Positions 7,952-19,779 of a stretch of DNA of 64,000 nt are shown here, piece by piece (within the stretch, counting starts at the first letter, position 1; each line of letters starts with the position of its first letter). The DNA lies in contig WGLP01000002.1 of NCBI GenBank assembly GCA_016125505.1, forward strand, positions 1,148,082-1,212,081, given 5' to 3'. The DNA is from Gammaproteobacteria bacterium. GTDB lineage: Bacteria; Pseudomonadota; Gammaproteobacteria; UBA6429; Thiohalophilaceae. Both the position numbers and the translations under genes were made by a program. A model generated the notes under the pieces. The model saw only the letters and a program-made list of their open reading frames with translations, searched no databases and was not told where the DNA came from.

Positions 7952-10900
7952 ATGCGTTTGCGAAAGCTCAAAGTTGCGGGTTTCAAGTCATTTGTCGACC
8001 CGACCACCGTTCAACTCCCCAGTGAACTTATTGGCATCGTCGGCCCGAACGGCTGCGGTAAATCCAATATTATCGATGCGGTGCGCTGGGTCATGGGTGA
8101 AACCTCGGCCAAACAACTGCGCGGCGATTCCATGGCCGATGTGGTGTTCAATGGCTCCAACACACGCAAGCCCGTGGGGCAGGCCTCGGTCGAACTGGTG
8201 TTCGACAACAGCGACGGCAAACTGGGCGGGCAGTGGGCCAACTACAACGAGATCGCCATCAAGCGCACCGTCAGCCGTGACGGTCAGTCTAATTATTATC
8301 TGAATGGCGTGCGCTGCCGCCGCCGCGATATCACCGACATCTTTCTCGGTACCGGTTTAGGCCCGCGCAGTTACGCCATCATCGAACAGGGCACCATCTC
8401 CCGTATCATCGAGGCCAAACCGGAAGAGCTGCGTATCTTCATGGAAGAGGCGGCCGGCATTTCCAAATACAAGGAACGCCGCAAGGAGACCGAGACCCGC
8501 ATCCGGCATACGCGCGACAACCTGGATCGTCTGAACGATCTGCGCGAAGAGCTGGAAAAACAGATTAATCACCTGCAGCGTCAGGCCAAGGCGGCCGAAC
8601 GTTACAAGATACTGAAAGAAGAAGAACGCCTGGTCAGTGCGCAACTGCAGGCCTTGCGCTGGAAGGCCCTGAACGAAAACGCGGCCTCCGTGGAATCCGC
8701 AATTCGTGATAAGGAAACCGCGCTGGAAGCGGCGCGCGCACAGCAGCGTTCCATCGAAGCCGAGATCGAAAAACAGCGTGAGGCCCTGGTCGAGGCGAAC
8801 GAGACCTTCAACAAGATTCAAAGCCGGTTTTACAGTGTCGGTTCCGACATTGCCCGCATCGAACAGTCCATTCAGCACACCCGCGAGCGCCGTCAGCAAC
8901 AACAAAACGATCTGGCGCAGTTGGAGAAAGACCTGAACGAAGCGCAGTCGCATTTGAGCACCGATCAACAACGGATTGCGCAATTACGCCAGGAACTGGA
9001 AACCATCGGACCCTCGCTGGAACAAACCCAGGCCGCGGAGCGCGATGCGACGACCGCCCTGCAACAGGCCGAGCAGTCGATGCAGACCTGGCAACAGGAA
9101 TGGGAGCAGTTTACCCAGCAGGCAGCGGAGCCTGCACGTGCGGTAGAAGTGGAATCCGCGCGTATCCAGCAACTGGAACAACAGTTACTGCAACTGGAAC
9201 AACGCAAGGCGCGCCTGGGCGAAGAGCTGGAAAAACAGCGCAACAGCGAACTGGAAACCGAGCTGCAAGGCTTGCAGTCGCAGCTGGATGAACAGACTCA
9301 GCAATTGTCCCAGAAACAGACTGAACTGCAGAATGCGCAGGCGGAGATCGGTCAGACGCGGGAAGCGCTTCAGCAATACTCGGCACACTACGAACAGCAA
9401 CAGGAATCCCTGCAGGGGCTGCGCGCCAGACATGCTTCGCTGACGGCCTTGCAACAGGCGGCCCTGGGTAAACAACAGGAAGGCGTCAAGGCCTGGTTGC
9501 AGAATCAGCATCTCGAAGAGGCCAAGCGTCTGGCCGAGATCCTGGACGTGGAAAAGGGTTGGGAACGCGCCGTCGAGTGCGTACTCGGCGCCAATCTCGA
9601 GGCAGTCTGTGTCGACAGTCTTGATGATCTGTTCACGAACGTGATGGCCTTCGACAAGGGGCAGTTGACCTTGCTGGAGAAGATCAATCCCGCTGACAAC
9701 GTGTACGACAAGGCACCGACCTTGTTAAGCAAGGTGCATTCCGCGGGCGCGGTACCGGTGCAGATAGAAGGCGTCTATGCAGTGGAGACGCTCGCCGAAG
9801 CCCTGGCATTGCGTACGCGTTTGCAGCGTAATGAATCGGTGGTGACGCGCGAAGGCATCTGGCTGGGCCTGGGCTGGTTGCGTGTGACCAAACTGGATGA
9901 AACACACAGCGGTGTATTGCAGCGTGAGCAGGAAATCAAAACGCTGAATCAATCCATCAGCGAACAAGGCGATGCCCTGCAACACTTGCAGCAGGAACGC
10001 CAGACCACCCAGGAAAAGCTCAAGCAACTGGAACAACTGCGTGACGGCGTGCAATCCGCCTTGCAGGTTCTGAACCGGCAGCACAACGAACTCAATGGAC
10101 GCACCAGTGCCTTGCGTGCGCGCTACGAACAGACCCAGGCGCGCATCGAGCAGTTGCAACATGAATTCAACGAGGTCGTCAGTCATGGCGACAAGACGAG
10201 AGAAACGATCGCCGAGGCCCGCGGACGCCGCGAGCAGGCGCAGGATCTGATCGGTGGCCATGCCAAGCGCAAGGAAGAACTGACACAGCAGCGGGAAGAG
10301 TTACAGCAGAGCTTGTCGCAGTCGCGCACGAGTGCGCAGTCCGCGCGCGAGTCCGCGCAGGAAGTGCGTCTGCGTGCGGAAACCATGCGCACCGAACTCA
10401 ACTCGACGCAGCAGGCCCTGCAACGTATCGATAACCAGCAGGCGCAATTGCAGGAGCGGCGCGAAGAGTTGCAGACTGCCATCAAGGAAGCCGAGCAACC
10501 CTTGCAAGAGATGAAAGATGAGCTGGCGGCACTGCTCAAGACCCGCGTCGAAGTGGAAAATGAATTGAGCACGGCGCGTAACAGCCTGCAAAGCATTGAC
10601 CAGACGCACCGCGAACTGGAAGAACAGCGCGGCAAGGCGGAAGAGGGTGTGCAGGCGGTGCGTGGCGAACTGGAAGAGGTTCGCATCGGCTGGCAGGAGA
10701 TCAAGGTGCGCCGCCAAACCGTGCAGGAAGCGGTCACCACGGCAGGGTTTGAAGTGACCACCCTCATCAATGAGTTACCGCAGGATGCCAGTGAACCGGC
10801 ATGGGCGGAAAATCTCGATGCCATAGAGAAACGGATCCAGCGCCTGGGCGCAATCAACCTCGCGGCCATCGAAGAATTCGAGCAGCAATCCGAGCGTAAG

Positions 10901-11458
10901 AAATACCTGGACGAGCAGAACGCCGACCTGATGGAGGCGTTAAAGACGCTGGAAGATGCTATCGCCAAGATTGACAAGGAAACCAAGGAACGTTTCAACG
11001 AAACCTTCGAGAAGGTGAACAACGGCGTCAAGGAATTGTTCCCGCGCCTGTTCGGCGGTGGTCATGCCTATCTGGAAATGACCAGTGACGACATACTTGA
11101 AACCGGTATTACCGTCATGGCGCGTCCGCCCGGCAAGCGTAACAGCACGATCCATTTGCTGTCCGGTGGTGAGAAGGCGCTGACCGCGGTGGCGCTGGTG
11201 TTTTCCATCTTCCAGCTGAATCCGGCACCGTTTTGCATGCTCGACGAGGTGGATGCCCCGCTCGACGACGCCAACGTCGGCCGTTTCTGCGACATGCTCA
11301 AACACATGTCGGATCGGGTTCAGTTCATCTTCATCACGCACAACAAGATCACCATGGAGATCGCCGATCACCTTACCGGTGTCACCATGCATGAACCCGG
11401 TGTGTCTCGGCTGGTGGCGGTGGATGTGGATGAGGCAGTCAAACTGGCAGCCGTCTGA
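7952..11458 (+). CDS. smc: Chromosome segregation protein SMC
   Basis: The ATPase arm protein of the SMC-ScpAB condensin that organises and separates sister chromosomes. The start is taken as ATG 7952 because SMC proteins begin MRL.KL.LAGFKSF; an upstream in-frame TTG at 7925 would add nine atypical residues. The protein is 1168 residues. Walker A GPNGCGKS is at residues 31-38. Long Gln/Glu-rich coiled coils surround a hinge at about 500-650. The signature LLSGGEKALTAVAL and Walker B CMLDEVDAPLDD lie near the C-terminus. Its partners scpA and scpB are 8 kb downstream. Many gammaproteobacteria instead use MukBEF, so this lineage has the ancestral system. Confidence 0.97.
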   Translation: MRLRKLKVAGFKSFVDPTTVQLPSELIGIVGPNGCGKSNIIDAVRWVMGETSAKQLRGDSMADVVFNGSNTRKPVGQASVELVFDNSDGKLGGQWANYNEIAIKRTVSRDGQSNYYLNGVRCRRRDITDIFLGTGLGPRSYAIIEQGTISRIIEAKPEELRIFMEEAAGISKYKERRKETETRIRHTRDNLDRLNDLREELEKQINHLQRQAKAAERYKILKEEERLVSAQLQALRWKALNENAASVESAIRDKETALEAARAQQRSIEAEIEKQREALVEANETFNKIQSRFYSVGSDIARIEQSIQHTRERRQQQQNDLAQLEKDLNEAQSHLSTDQQRIAQLRQELETIGPSLEQTQAAERDATTALQQAEQSMQTWQQEWEQFTQQAAEPARAVEVESARIQQLEQQLLQLEQRKARLGEELEKQRNSELETELQGLQSQLDEQTQQLSQKQTELQNAQAEIGQTREALQQYSAHYEQQQESLQGLRARHASLTALQQAALGKQQEGVKAWLQNQHLEEAKRLAEILDVEKGWERAVECVLGANLEAVCVDSLDDLFTNVMAFDKGQLTLLEKINPADNVYDKAPTLLSKVHSAGAVPVQIEGVYAVETLAEALALRTRLQRNESVVTREGIWLGLGWLRVTKLDETHSGVLQREQEIKTLNQSISEQGDALQHLQQERQTTQEKLKQLEQLRDGVQSALQVLNRQHNELNGRTSALRARYEQTQARIEQLQHEFNEVVSHGDKTRETIAEARGRREQAQDLIGGHAKRKEELTQQREELQQSLSQSRTSAQSARESAQEVRLRAETMRTELNSTQQALQRIDNQQAQLQERREELQTAIKEAEQPLQEMKDELAALLKTRVEVENELSTARNSLQSIDQTHRELEEQRGKAEEGVQAVRGELEEVRIGWQEIKVRRQTVQEAVTTAGFEVTTLINELPQDASEPAWAENLDAIEKRIQRLGAINLAAIEEFEQQSERKKYLDEQNADLMEALKTLEDAIAKIDKETKERFNETFEKVNNGVKELFPRLFGGGHAYLEMTSDDILETGITVMARPPGKRNSTIHLLSGGEKALTAVALVFSIFQLNPAPFCMLDEVDAPLDDANVGRFCDMLKHMSDRVQFIFITHNKITMEIADHLTGVTMHEPGVSRLVAVDVDEAVKLAAV

Positions 11459-11515
11459 TACTCGGTTTTACAGGTGGCCTAATACAATCATTGCTAGCTT
11501 GGGAGCACCCCCACG

Positions 11516-12298
11516 ATGGACTTACGTGTATCCCTGTTAATCATCGGCGGATTAATCATTCTGGCGATATATCTCATTAGCCGGCGCAATGTGCCGTCGG
11601 AAGAACGCCATGCAAGTTATACCAGGCCGAGTCTCTGGCCGCAGTGGCGTGAAAAACTGCGGTCTCTCTTTTCCTCAAATGCAACACCCGCGCAGGAAGA
11701 ATCATATACCCCGACTGCACCTGTTCTCGATCATGCTGAACTGGATCAACTGGAAGAAATCATACCGGCACGCAATACCGCGGTAGTGAGCGAAGAAGAG
11801 GCGCCGGTCATTGTTGAATTGGGCAGTGAACAAATCGCCCCGGCGGGGGAACAGCTGTTTATTCCATTGACGTTATTGGCCAAGGCCGACGAAGAAATTG
11901 CCGGCGACACTATCGGGAATGCGACTGAAGCAATCGGTATGGTGCTCAAGGAAGATGGCATCTATCGCTATGAAGTCAAGGACAGCCAGGGTTACCGGCA
12001 GGTCTTGTTGGGCCTGGCGAATATCCTGGAACCGGGTACGTTCGATACGTCCACGTTGTCACAGGTGTCCACGCCCGGCCTGGTGCTCTATCTGCATTTG
12101 CCTGCGCCCATCGAAGCACGCGAAGCCTTCAATACGCTGATCGATGTCGGGTATAAACTCGAAGAATTACTGGATGCCGAGCTGTGTGATGAGTCGCGCA
12201 GCGTGCTGACCAAGCAGACCATCGGTCATCTCAAGGAGAAGGTCGAGGCCTTCCGGTTCAAACAGAAAATGACGTCCTTGCAACGCCGGCGTCCGTAA
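11516..12298 (+). CDS. zipA: Cell division protein ZipA
   Basis: Anchors FtsZ to the inner membrane at the division site. The 260-residue protein has one N-terminal membrane segment (about residues 5-22, LLIIGGLIILAIYLI) followed by basic residues, a linker of about 100 residues and a C-terminal FtsZ-binding domain from roughly 110 on. The linker is short and acidic rather than the long Pro/Gln-rich one of E. coli ZipA. The smc-zipA-ligA order is a familiar gammaproteobacterial arrangement. It begins 57 bp after smc and ligA follows by 21 bp. Confidence 0.9.
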   Translation: MDLRVSLLIIGGLIILAIYLISRRNVPSEERHASYTRPSLWPQWREKLRSLFSSNATPAQEESYTPTAPVLDHAELDQLEEIIPARNTAVVSEEEAPVIVELGSEQIAPAGEQLFIPLTLLAKADEEIAGDTIGNATEAIGMVLKEDGIYRYEVKDSQGYRQVLLGLANILEPGTFDTSTLSQVSTPGLVLYLHLPAPIEAREAFNTLIDVGYKLEELLDAELCDESRSVLTKQTIGHLKEKVEAFRFKQKMTSLQRRRP

Positions 12299-14338
<2,040 letters not shown>

Positions 14339-14343
14339 GGCAT

Positions 14344-14372
14344 ACCCCGCATCGCAGAACACGATGCGGGGT
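14344..14372. terminator. Hairpin between convergent ligA and parvulin genes
   Basis: A perfect 11-bp stem, ACCCCGCATCG (14344-14354) with CGATGCGGGGT (14362-14372), and a 7-base loop. It lies between the ligA stop and the end of the opposing gene. There is no clear T-run on either side, so it may be a weak or bidirectional terminator. Confidence 0.6.
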
Positions 14373-14379
14373 GTGAAGC

Positions 14380-15177
14380 TTATTTCATTTTGATATCGAT
14401 CTTGGCGTGGTCACGCAGGTCTTTCACGTATTCCTGCAATTTTCTCTGACGCAGCGCGGCGACGATCTGGTTGCGTAACTCATCCAGTGATGGCGGCGGT
14501 GATTCGCGTTCGTCTTCCAGCATGACAACGTGCCAGCCATACTTGGTTTCGACGGGCTTTTTGGTGTAACTGCCTTTTTTCAATTCGGATACGGCCTGGG
14601 CAAAGGAGGGCATGTTATTTAACTGGCCCGCATTCAGCCAGCCAAGTTCGCCACCTTCCTTGGCGGAAGGACCGCTGGATTTTGTCTTGGCAAGATCAGC
14701 GAATTTTGCACCGCCATCCAGTTCGGCGATGATGTCCTTGGCTTCCTGTTCGGTTTTTACCAGGATGTGGCTGATCTTGAATTCCTTGACCTTGTGGTCC
14801 TTGACCTTGTCGTCATAGATTTTTTTGACTTCGTCATCCGGAATAGGCTTGGCGACGTCGCTCTCGCGCAGCAATGTCTGAATATAGACGTCTGTCTTTT
14901 GCTGTTCGATGGCATAGTTAAGGTCTTTGTTCTTGTCTATCTTTTTCTTCCTGACCTGTTCCATCAGTAACTCGCGGTTGATGAGTTCCTCTAAAACGGC
15001 TTTCTCGTCATGGCTGATATCCTGTTTGGTGGTTGCCTGGCGATATTGGAAGTAACGATCCAGTTGCTGCTTCGTGATTTTGTGGCCGTTGACCGTGGCG
15101 ACCACATCATCTGCCATGGATATGCCGCTGATCCCGGCGAGCAGAAGAAAAACAAATACGTATTTTAATGCTGACAT
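14380..15177 (-). CDS. Secreted peptidyl-prolyl cis-trans isomerase, parvulin type
   Basis: A periplasmic folding helper of 265 residues. The start at 15177 gives a clean signal peptide (MSALKYVFVFLLLAGISGISMA) and has AGGAAA upstream; in-frame codons further upstream give non-protein-like sequence. A SurA-like N-terminal helical domain (about residues 25-125) precedes one PpiC/parvulin domain (about 130-225) with ISHILVKTE, GGELGWL and KYGWHVVMLED signature pieces. It is closer to PpiC/PrsA-like single-domain foldases than to SurA (two parvulin domains). Downstream on the same strand of yciI and yciB. Confidence 0.9.
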   Translation of the reverse strand: MSALKYVFVFLLLAGISGISMADDVVATVNGHKITKQQLDRYFQYRQATTKQDISHDEKAVLEELINRELLMEQVRKKKIDKNKDLNYAIEQQKTDVYIQTLLRESDVAKPIPDDEVKKIYDDKVKDHKVKEFKISHILVKTEQEAKDIIAELDGGAKFADLAKTKSSGPSAKEGGELGWLNAGQLNNMPSFAQAVSELKKGSYTKKPVETKYGWHVVMLEDERESPPPSLDELRNQIVAALRQRKLQEYVKDLRDHAKIDIKMK

Positions 15178-15208
15178 GGTGGTTGGTTTCCTTTGTGTGT
15201 AATGTGTT

Positions 15209-15508
15209 TCAGGGAAGGACTTTCTTGAAAGGTTTGACAGCGACATGGCTATACACACCGGCCTTGACGTAAGGATCGGCATCGGCCCATTGCTGTGCCG
15301 CCGCCAGAGATTCGAATTCCGCGACGATAAGCGATCCGCTAAAGCCTGCCGGTCCCGGGTCATCACTGTCGATGGTGGGGAAGGGACCCGCCAGGATCAA
15401 ACGGCCCGCTGCCTTGAGTTCGTTCAGCCGGGCCAAATGGTCGGGGCGGGTGGCCAGGCGCTGTTGCAGACTATTCGGATTGTCTGTACCAATGACGGCG
15501 TAAAGCAT
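15209..15508 (-). CDS. yciI: YciI family protein
   Basis: A 99-residue dimeric alpha-beta-barrel protein of the YciI family, which resembles muconolactone isomerase folds; the role is not settled. The YDxPxSxxxRxxxRPxHLxRL pattern is seen as [20 protein letters not shown], and LILAGPF and [20 protein letters not shown] complete the signature. It is immediately downstream of yciB (stop and start adjacent), the usual neighbourhood for this gene. Confidence 0.9.
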   Translation of the reverse strand: MLYAVIGTDNPNSLQQRLATRPDHLARLNELKAAGRLILAGPFPTIDSDDPGPAGFSGSLIVAEFESLAAAQQWADADPYVKAGVYSHVAVKPFKKVLP

Positions 15509-16078
15509 TCAGGCCCCCTCCGCGGGTTTTTCCTTGGCGTGGCGTGCCAGGTAGAGCGATTGAATGATAACAAACACCAGGGTCAGGCCGAAGGTGCCGA
15601 ATAATTTGAAATTGACCCAGGCGTCAAAACTGACGCTCCTGGCGATGATCAGATTGACGATGCCAATGGCGGCGAAAAACAAAATCCACATATAACTCAC
15701 GCGCGTCCAGATTATCTCAGGCAACTCGATAGCGTGCTGCATCATGCGTTTGATGATGGGGGCTTCGCCAATGTAATGACTGGCGAGGAAGGCCATTGCA
15801 AACAACCAGTAGGCGAGGGTGACTTTCCAGATCAGAAACGCCGGGTCGCGAAAATAGATCGTGGCGCCGCCGAAGATGATCGCCAGTGCCAGCACGATGA
15901 TGTGCATTTTTTCAACTTTGTGCTTGCGCACCCAGGTTACGCCAACCTGAATACAGGTGGCGGCGATCAATAGGGCGGTCGCAATGACCATGCTCTGGAC
16001 TTCATCGGTAACCCGCTTGCCAATGGTATAGGCGATGTAAAAGACGATGACCGGGAAAAAATCGAATAGGAATTTCAT
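15509..16078 (-). CDS. yciB: Inner-membrane septation protein YciB (IspZ/IspA family)
   Basis: A 189-residue polytopic membrane protein with about five to six hydrophobic helices. The family contributes to normal cell division and envelope integrity. The opening MKFLFDFFPVIVFYIAYTIG and the FRDPAFLIWKVTLAYWLFA and ARSVSFDAWVNFKLFGTFGLT segments are diagnostic. Length agrees with E. coli YciB (179). Adjacent yciI completes the common pair. Confidence 0.93.
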   Translation of the reverse strand: MKFLFDFFPVIVFYIAYTIGKRVTDEVQSMVIATALLIAATCIQVGVTWVRKHKVEKMHIIVLALAIIFGGATIYFRDPAFLIWKVTLAYWLFAMAFLASHYIGEAPIIKRMMQHAIELPEIIWTRVSYMWILFFAAIGIVNLIIARSVSFDAWVNFKLFGTFGLTLVFVIIQSLYLARHAKEKPAEGA

Positions 16079-16088
16079 AATTTAGTAT

Positions 16089-16835
16089 TCAGTGTAAGGT
16101 GGGTTTATTGGTCAGATGATAATATTTTTCCATGACGGTTCTGACGTGCTGGGGATAACCGATAAGATCCATCTGCTGCAGGCCTTCCGCAAAGAACCCG
16201 GGCGCATCCTCCGGTAATCGATAGAGTAGCTGTTCGAACACCGCCTCCATTCGTTTCGGGTCATGCGAACGCGTCGCGACGATCCCATGGTTGAGGTTCA
16301 ACACCCGCCACGGCCGGCCGGGATTGGATTTATCCATGTCCTGCTTAATCTGTGGCGTGACCGCATCAATGATAACATCAACCGCGTCGCTGATTTCTCC
16401 CAATAACAGTTGATCCTGCGTACTGTTCGCCAGTTTTGACAGTGCATTTACCACGGGCTCCAGCTGCGTCAGTGGCAGATGCTGACGTGCGCACCATAAC
16501 GCAATGGGGATAGGCAGGCCTGTGAAGATCCGCTGTGCCTCGTCGCAGTCCAGTTTGATCGCCCAGTCGTTGAGGTTATCCATCAGCCCAAGGCCGTGAT
16601 CCGCAAGCTCCTGCATCTGATCCTGTGCGACTTCCTGAGGGGCCTTCGCCTGATTTTCGATCGTCGCGAGAATCGCAAAGAACTGCGCAAGACTTTTCCC
16701 CAGGGTGTCCGGACCAATTTGCTCCGACTGTGACGAAGCGTGATAAGCGCTGACTACTTGTTGTAAGGCATGTTCGGCCTGTTCCTGCATTTCCCCAACG
16801 TGCATGTTGAAAAAATCCGATTTTCCGGTCGCCAT
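16089..16835 (-). CDS. Conserved-looking hypothetical protein
   Basis: Not recognised. Read from ATG 16835 it gives 248 residues (MATGKSDFFNMHVGEM...), soluble, mostly helical by composition, no signal peptide or membrane segment. An upstream in-frame start at 16892 is possible but adds Cys/Arg-rich residues of unlikely coding character. Codon use looks like its neighbours and the frame is open, so it is probably real. It lies upstream of yciB on the same strand (10 bp gap) and diverges from the PHP gene, so it may share the yciB-yciI-ppi transcript. Confidence 0.7.
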   Translation of the reverse strand: MATGKSDFFNMHVGEMQEQAEHALQQVVSAYHASSQSEQIGPDTLGKSLAQFFAILATIENQAKAPQEVAQDQMQELADHGLGLMDNLNDWAIKLDCDEAQRIFTGLPIPIALWCARQHLPLTQLEPVVNALSKLANSTQDQLLLGEISDAVDVIIDAVTPQIKQDMDKSNPGRPWRVLNLNHGIVATRSHDPKRMEAVFEQLLYRLPEDAPGFFAEGLQQMDLIGYPQHVRTVMEKYYHLTNKPTLH

Positions 16836-16921
16836 GACAATATTTATGCCGTTGATTAAACGACGATTATACCTCTGTACGCAAAGACACATAGACCCGT
16901 TTTGGTTACACTAGGTTCCCC

Positions 16922-17776
16922 ATGCAGTCTGTTTACGATTTACACGCACATACCACCGCTTCCGATGGCACCTTGACCCCCACCGCCCTGGTTGAAACCG
17001 CGGTTCGCTGTGGTATTCAGGTGTTGGCGGTGACGGACCACGATATCACGGCCGGGCTGGCAGAGGCACAGGATGCCGCAACGCAGCGCGGGGTTGGCCT
17101 GGTCCCGGGTATCGAGATTTCCGTGACCTGGGCTCATCAGACCATACATATTGTGGGCTTACAAATTGACCCTGACTGCCGTGTTTTGCAGGAAGGTCTG
17201 GCAAAACTCCATGCCTTTCGCGTATGGCGGGCCGAGGAGATTGCCCGGCGCCTGGAAAAGGCCCGGATCCCCGGCAGTCTTGACGCCGCCAAGTCCTATG
17301 CCGGCGGTAAAATCATCAGCCGGACCCATTTTGCGCGTTTTCTGGTAGCGCAGGGCTACGCCAAGGACATGAAACAGGTCTTCAAGCGCTATCTCGTCCG
17401 CAATAAACCTGGCTATGTCCCGGGCGAATGGGCCGACCTGGAGGAGGCCCTGCAATGGATCCACCAGGCCGGTGGCCTGGCGGTATTGGCGCATCCGGCG
17501 CGCTACCCACTGTCAGGGCAGCGTCTGCGTCAGTTACTGACCGCGTTTCGGGAGGCGGGTGGCGTAGGGCTGGAAGTGGTCTCCGGCAGCCACAGTCAGG
17601 GTGATATCCTGCGTTTTGCGGAATTGGCGGCGCACTACGGTTTTTACGCCTCTCGCGGTTCGGATTACCATGGACCGGAAAATGCCTATGCCGACCCGGC
17701 ATATTTACCTGCGCTCCCACCCCAATGCCGCCCCATCTGGACACATGCCCAGTGGGCCGATTGCACAGCAACCTGA
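16922..17776 (+). CDS. PHP-domain phosphoesterase (RNase AM/YciV family)
   Basis: A metal-dependent PHP hydrolase of 284 residues; the E. coli homologue YciV/Rnm is a 5'-3' exoribonuclease that also acts on 3',5'-nucleotide bisphosphates. Metal-binding motifs are DLHAHTTASDG (residues 5-15), TDHD (39-42), a glutamate in PGIEIS near 64 and the C-terminal GSDYH. The next gene, yciO, starts 7 bp after the stop. The yciV-yciO-trpS order is also found in other gammaproteobacteria. Confidence 0.87.
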   Translation: MQSVYDLHAHTTASDGTLTPTALVETAVRCGIQVLAVTDHDITAGLAEAQDAATQRGVGLVPGIEISVTWAHQTIHIVGLQIDPDCRVLQEGLAKLHAFRVWRAEEIARRLEKARIPGSLDAAKSYAGGKIISRTHFARFLVAQGYAKDMKQVFKRYLVRNKPGYVPGEWADLEEALQWIHQAGGLAVLAHPARYPLSGQRLRQLLTAFREAGGVGLEVVSGSHSQGDILRFAELAAHYGFYASRGSDYHGPENAYADPAYLPALPPQCRPIWTHAQWADCTAT

Positions 17777-17783
17777 TACCGCT

Positions 17784-18410
17784 ATGGCCCAGTATTTTCA
17801 GCTTCACCCGGTTAATCCGCAGGCACGCCTGGTCAAACAGGCGGTAGACCTGATTCGTGACGGCGCCGTCGCGGTCTATCCCACGGATTCCGCTTATGCC
17901 CTGGGTTGCCATCTTGGCGACAAAAAGGCACTGGATCGTTTACGGCGGATCCGGCGGGTCGATGACAAGCACAATTTCACCCTGGTGTGCCGGGATTTAT
18001 CCGAGATCGCGGCCTATGCGAAGGTGAGCAATACGGTCTATCGCCTGTTGAATGCCTTCACGCCGGGCCCGTATACCTTCATTCTCGAAGCAACCCGCGA
18101 TGTACCGCGTCGTCTGTTGCACCCCAAGCGTCGCACCATCGGCATCCGTGTCCCGGATAACAAGATTGTGTTGGCCCTGCTGCAGGAGTTGGGGGAGCCC
18201 ATTCTCAGTACCACCTTAATCCTCCCCGGCGAAAGCCTGCCCATGACCGACGCCGAGGACATTCGCGAGAAACTCGACAATGATGTCGATGTGATCATTG
18301 ACGGTGGCCATTGCGGTATCGAACCCACCACGGTGGTGTCCCTGGTGGATGATCAGCCCGTTGTGGTGCGCGTGGGCTGCGGCGACCCTACGCCTTTCCA
18401 GGTGTCTTAA
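17784..18410 (+). CDS. yciO: Threonylcarbamoyl-AMP synthase-like protein YciO
   Basis: YrdC/Sua5-fold protein of 208 residues. The start ATG 17784 is chosen because MAQYFQLHPVNPQ is the conserved YciO N-terminus; in-frame codons upstream overlap the PHP gene. PTDSAYALGC near residue 34-43, PGPYTFILEAT and KRRTIGIRVPD are family signatures. YciO itself is a weak or doubtful participant in t6A synthesis compared with TsaC, so no firm role is claimed. Confidence 0.88.
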   Translation: MAQYFQLHPVNPQARLVKQAVDLIRDGAVAVYPTDSAYALGCHLGDKKALDRLRRIRRVDDKHNFTLVCRDLSEIAAYAKVSNTVYRLLNAFTPGPYTFILEATRDVPRRLLHPKRRTIGIRVPDNKIVLALLQELGEPILSTTLILPGESLPMTDAEDIREKLDNDVDVIIDGGHCGIEPTTVVSLVDDQPVVVRVGCGDPTPFQVS

Positions 18411-18462
18411 TCCGCCAGTGGTCCGCTATAATGCGGCCCCTTTGAACAGAGGAAATCTTGCT

Positions 18463-19677
18463 TTGGCTATCTTGCCCAACCAACCACAACGTGTGCTCTC
18501 TGGGATGCGCCCCACCGGCGCCTTGCATCTTGGCCATTATCATGGGGTCCTCAAGAACTGGGTCAAATTGCAACATGAATACGAATGCTACTTTTTCGTT
18601 GCTGACTGGCATGCCCTGACCACGCACTACGAAGAAGTCACCGTCCTGGAAGAGAGTGTTTGGGACATGCTGGTGGATTGGTTGGCAGTCGGGGTGAATC
18701 CAGGCTCAGCGTGTTTGTTTATCCAGTCGCGTGTGCCGGAACACGCCGAATTGCACCTGTTGTTGTCGATGATCACCCCGCTGGGATGGCTGGAGCGGGT
18801 ACCGACGTATAAGGACCAGCAGGAAAAACTCAAGGAACGCGACCTGGCGACGTATGGTTTTCTGGGTTACCCCTTGCTGCAAAGCGCGGACATCATGGTC
18901 TACAAGGCCGGTCTGGTACCCGTGGGTGAAGATCAGGTTGCCCATGTGGAGCTCACGAGGGAAGTTGCCCGCCGATTCAATCACTTGTACGGTCGCGAGC
19001 CCGGATTTGCCGACAAGGCAGAAGAGGCCGTCAAGAAGATGGGGAAGAAGAACGCCAAGCTCTACCAGGAACTTCGGCGCAAATTCCAGGAGCAGGGCGA
19101 TACTCAGGCCCTCGAAACCGCCAGGGCACTACTGGATTCACAGCAGAATATCTCGTTGGGTGACAAGGAACGGCTGTTTGGTTATCTCGAAGGCGGTGGC
19201 CGCATTATCCTGCCGGAGCCGCAGGCGTTGCTGACACCTGCCGCCAAGATGCCGGGCCTGGACGGGCAGAAGATGTCCAAGTCCTACAACAATACGATCT
19301 CCTTGCGCGAGGCCCCAGAAGAAGTTGAGAAGAAGATGCGCACCATGCCTACCGATCCGGCGCGGGTTCGCCGTGATGATCCGGGCACGCCGGAAAAATG
19401 CCCGGTCTGGCAGTTCCATTTGGTGTACTCCGATGAGGATACCCGCAACTGGGTCCAGCAAGGCTGTACCACCGCCGGGATTGGCTGCCTGGATTGCAAG
19501 CAGCGGGTGATTGAGGCGGTACTGGCGGAACTGGCACCGATTCAGGAACGGGCGAGGCAGTTTGAGCAGGATAAAGGGCTTGTGCGTAACATCATACATG
19601 AAGGCACGGAAAAGGCACGGGATGTGGCGCGTCAGACCATGCAGGAGGTCCGTCAGGCCATGGGCCTGGAATACTGA
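18463..19677 (+). CDS. trpS: Tryptophanyl-tRNA synthetase
   Basis: Charges tRNA-Trp. Class I motifs are HLGH (residues 22-25, in TGALHLGHY) and KMSKS (K270-S274). The TTG at 18463 is chosen because AGAGGA lies about 9 bases upstream and because the sequence VLSGMRPTG must sit near the N-terminus; there is no ATG in frame at a suitable place and the frame open upstream overlaps yciO. The product has 404 residues, longer than E. coli TrpS (334) owing to an insertion of about 60 residues rich in charged amino acids between residues 170 and 250, as in the longer proteobacterial form. Confidence 0.92.
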   Translation: MAILPNQPQRVLSGMRPTGALHLGHYHGVLKNWVKLQHEYECYFFVADWHALTTHYEEVTVLEESVWDMLVDWLAVGVNPGSACLFIQSRVPEHAELHLLLSMITPLGWLERVPTYKDQQEKLKERDLATYGFLGYPLLQSADIMVYKAGLVPVGEDQVAHVELTREVARRFNHLYGREPGFADKAEEAVKKMGKKNAKLYQELRRKFQEQGDTQALETARALLDSQQNISLGDKERLFGYLEGGGRIILPEPQALLTPAAKMPGLDGQKMSKSYNNTISLREAPEEVEKKMRTMPTDPARVRRDDPGTPEKCPVWQFHLVYSDEDTRNWVQQGCTTAGIGCLDCKQRVIEAVLAELAPIQERARQFEQDKGLVRNIIHEGTEKARDVARQTMQEVRQAMGLEY

Positions 19678-19779
19678 GGTCCGGCGCACGAAGCTGTACT
19701 AAGTGATTGTTTTTAAATATGTATTTATTCTGGGTCGAGGTAGGGACAAACCCCGCCAACTGAGGTAGCATAGGCGCGC

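Noticed and set aside
10183..11031. 282-codon minus-strand frame rich in Ser/Cys/Arg
   Set aside because: Antisense shadow of the smc coiled coil.
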